This document shows, piece by piece, positions 50,675-50,844 of a DNA stretch of 50,844 nt. Positions within the stretch are counted from its first letter, which is position 1; the number at the start of each line of letters is the position of its first letter. The notes under the pieces are model-generated. The model saw only the letters and a list, made by a program, of their open reading frames with translations. It had not been told where the DNA came from and made no database searches. Source of the stretch: Pseudomonadota bacterium (GTDB lineage: Bacteria; Pseudomonadota; Alphaproteobacteria; G022571365); contig JACZXZ010000009.1 in assembly GCA_022571365.1 (NCBI GenBank), forward strand, positions 1-50,844, written 5' to 3'. Position numbers and translations under genes: made by a program.

Positions 50675-50844
50675 TCAAACACAGAGCTTACTTGTCATTG
50701 GGCTTGCGCTTAGACTTAAGATTGGGCTTGCTTGCAGGTGATTTTTTCCACTGACAAGTTAACTGACATTCAATGTTTCTACCAATGCCTGTTTGAGTTT
50801 TTCTAGTCGCTCATCCGATAGCGGTTTGTCCTCATGGTCAGTGA
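50675..50844 (-). other. AT-richer right edge with a possible gene tail
   Basis: Composition drops sharply in GC. On the minus strand the frame TDHEDKPLSDERLEKLKQAL with VETLNVS and TAA (about 50843-50762) looks like the end of a coding sequence entering from beyond the window. I do not recognise it. It probably belongs to the same foreign segment as the MFS tail. Confidence 0.4.

Overview
The window reads as a high-GC alphaproteobacterial chromosome fragment, probably from a Rhodospirillales-like lineage. The evidence is gene order: tkt divergent from a small coiled-coil gene, zapA, 6S RNA, 5-FCL and ymdB; yebC-ruvCAB-tolQRAB-pal-cpoB-tilS-ftsH-folP-glmM; serC-hisZ-purA; hemF-trmL divergent from petABC; and pgeF-prs-rplY-pth-ychF. 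Most of it is core metabolism and envelope maintenance with tight or overlapping reading frames.

Layout. 1-1150 is a mosaic of unrelated gene pieces: PspA, Asd and CopA fused in one open frame, an unrecognised ORF, and a GYD-domain piece, abutting a truncated transketolase. 2394-5466 holds the zapA/6S RNA/fthC/ymdB/yebC block. 5467-7820 is ruvCAB plus a gutted ybgC. 7834-14505 is the Tol-Pal envelope system and tilS. 14669-20187 is ftsH, folP, glmM and thiD. 20469-27565 has a PLP dehydratase, an SLC13-type transporter, serC, a decayed stub of serA, hisZ and purA. 27657-31739 has hemF, trmL and the cytochrome bc1 operon. 31852-32513 is a HicAB toxin-antitoxin pair with two palindromic operators. 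32738-34293 pairs MTA phosphorylase with a class II aldolase, which suggests the methylthio-DHAP shunt.

Accessory modules. 34441-40808 (minus strand) encodes a periplasmic type II DMSO-reductase-family molybdoenzyme: Tat-exported alpha, four-cluster beta, haem-b gamma and a TorD-like chaperone. Its sequence resembles the periplasmic nitrite oxidoreductase (NXR) clade, and a perfect FNR box lies upstream. 42036-45085 encodes a lipoprotein trypsin-like protease with a large unrecognised N-terminal region and a TraT-like lipoprotein. Both modules sit just 3' of a conserved minus-strand gene (a dienelactone hydrolase and ychF) and have a second copy of that gene's 3' end on the far side. For ychF this copy is a 60-bp direct repeat with one mismatch. 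No integrase is visible. These two modules are the best candidates for something undescribed.

The right edge (after about 50550) again switches abruptly, from a MidA-type methyltransferase tail to an oppositely oriented MFS tail and AT-richer DNA. Both edges therefore look like chimeric joins. The internal losses (ybgC, serA) could be real genome decay or assembly deletions. All family assignments are from reading the translations; no database search was possible.
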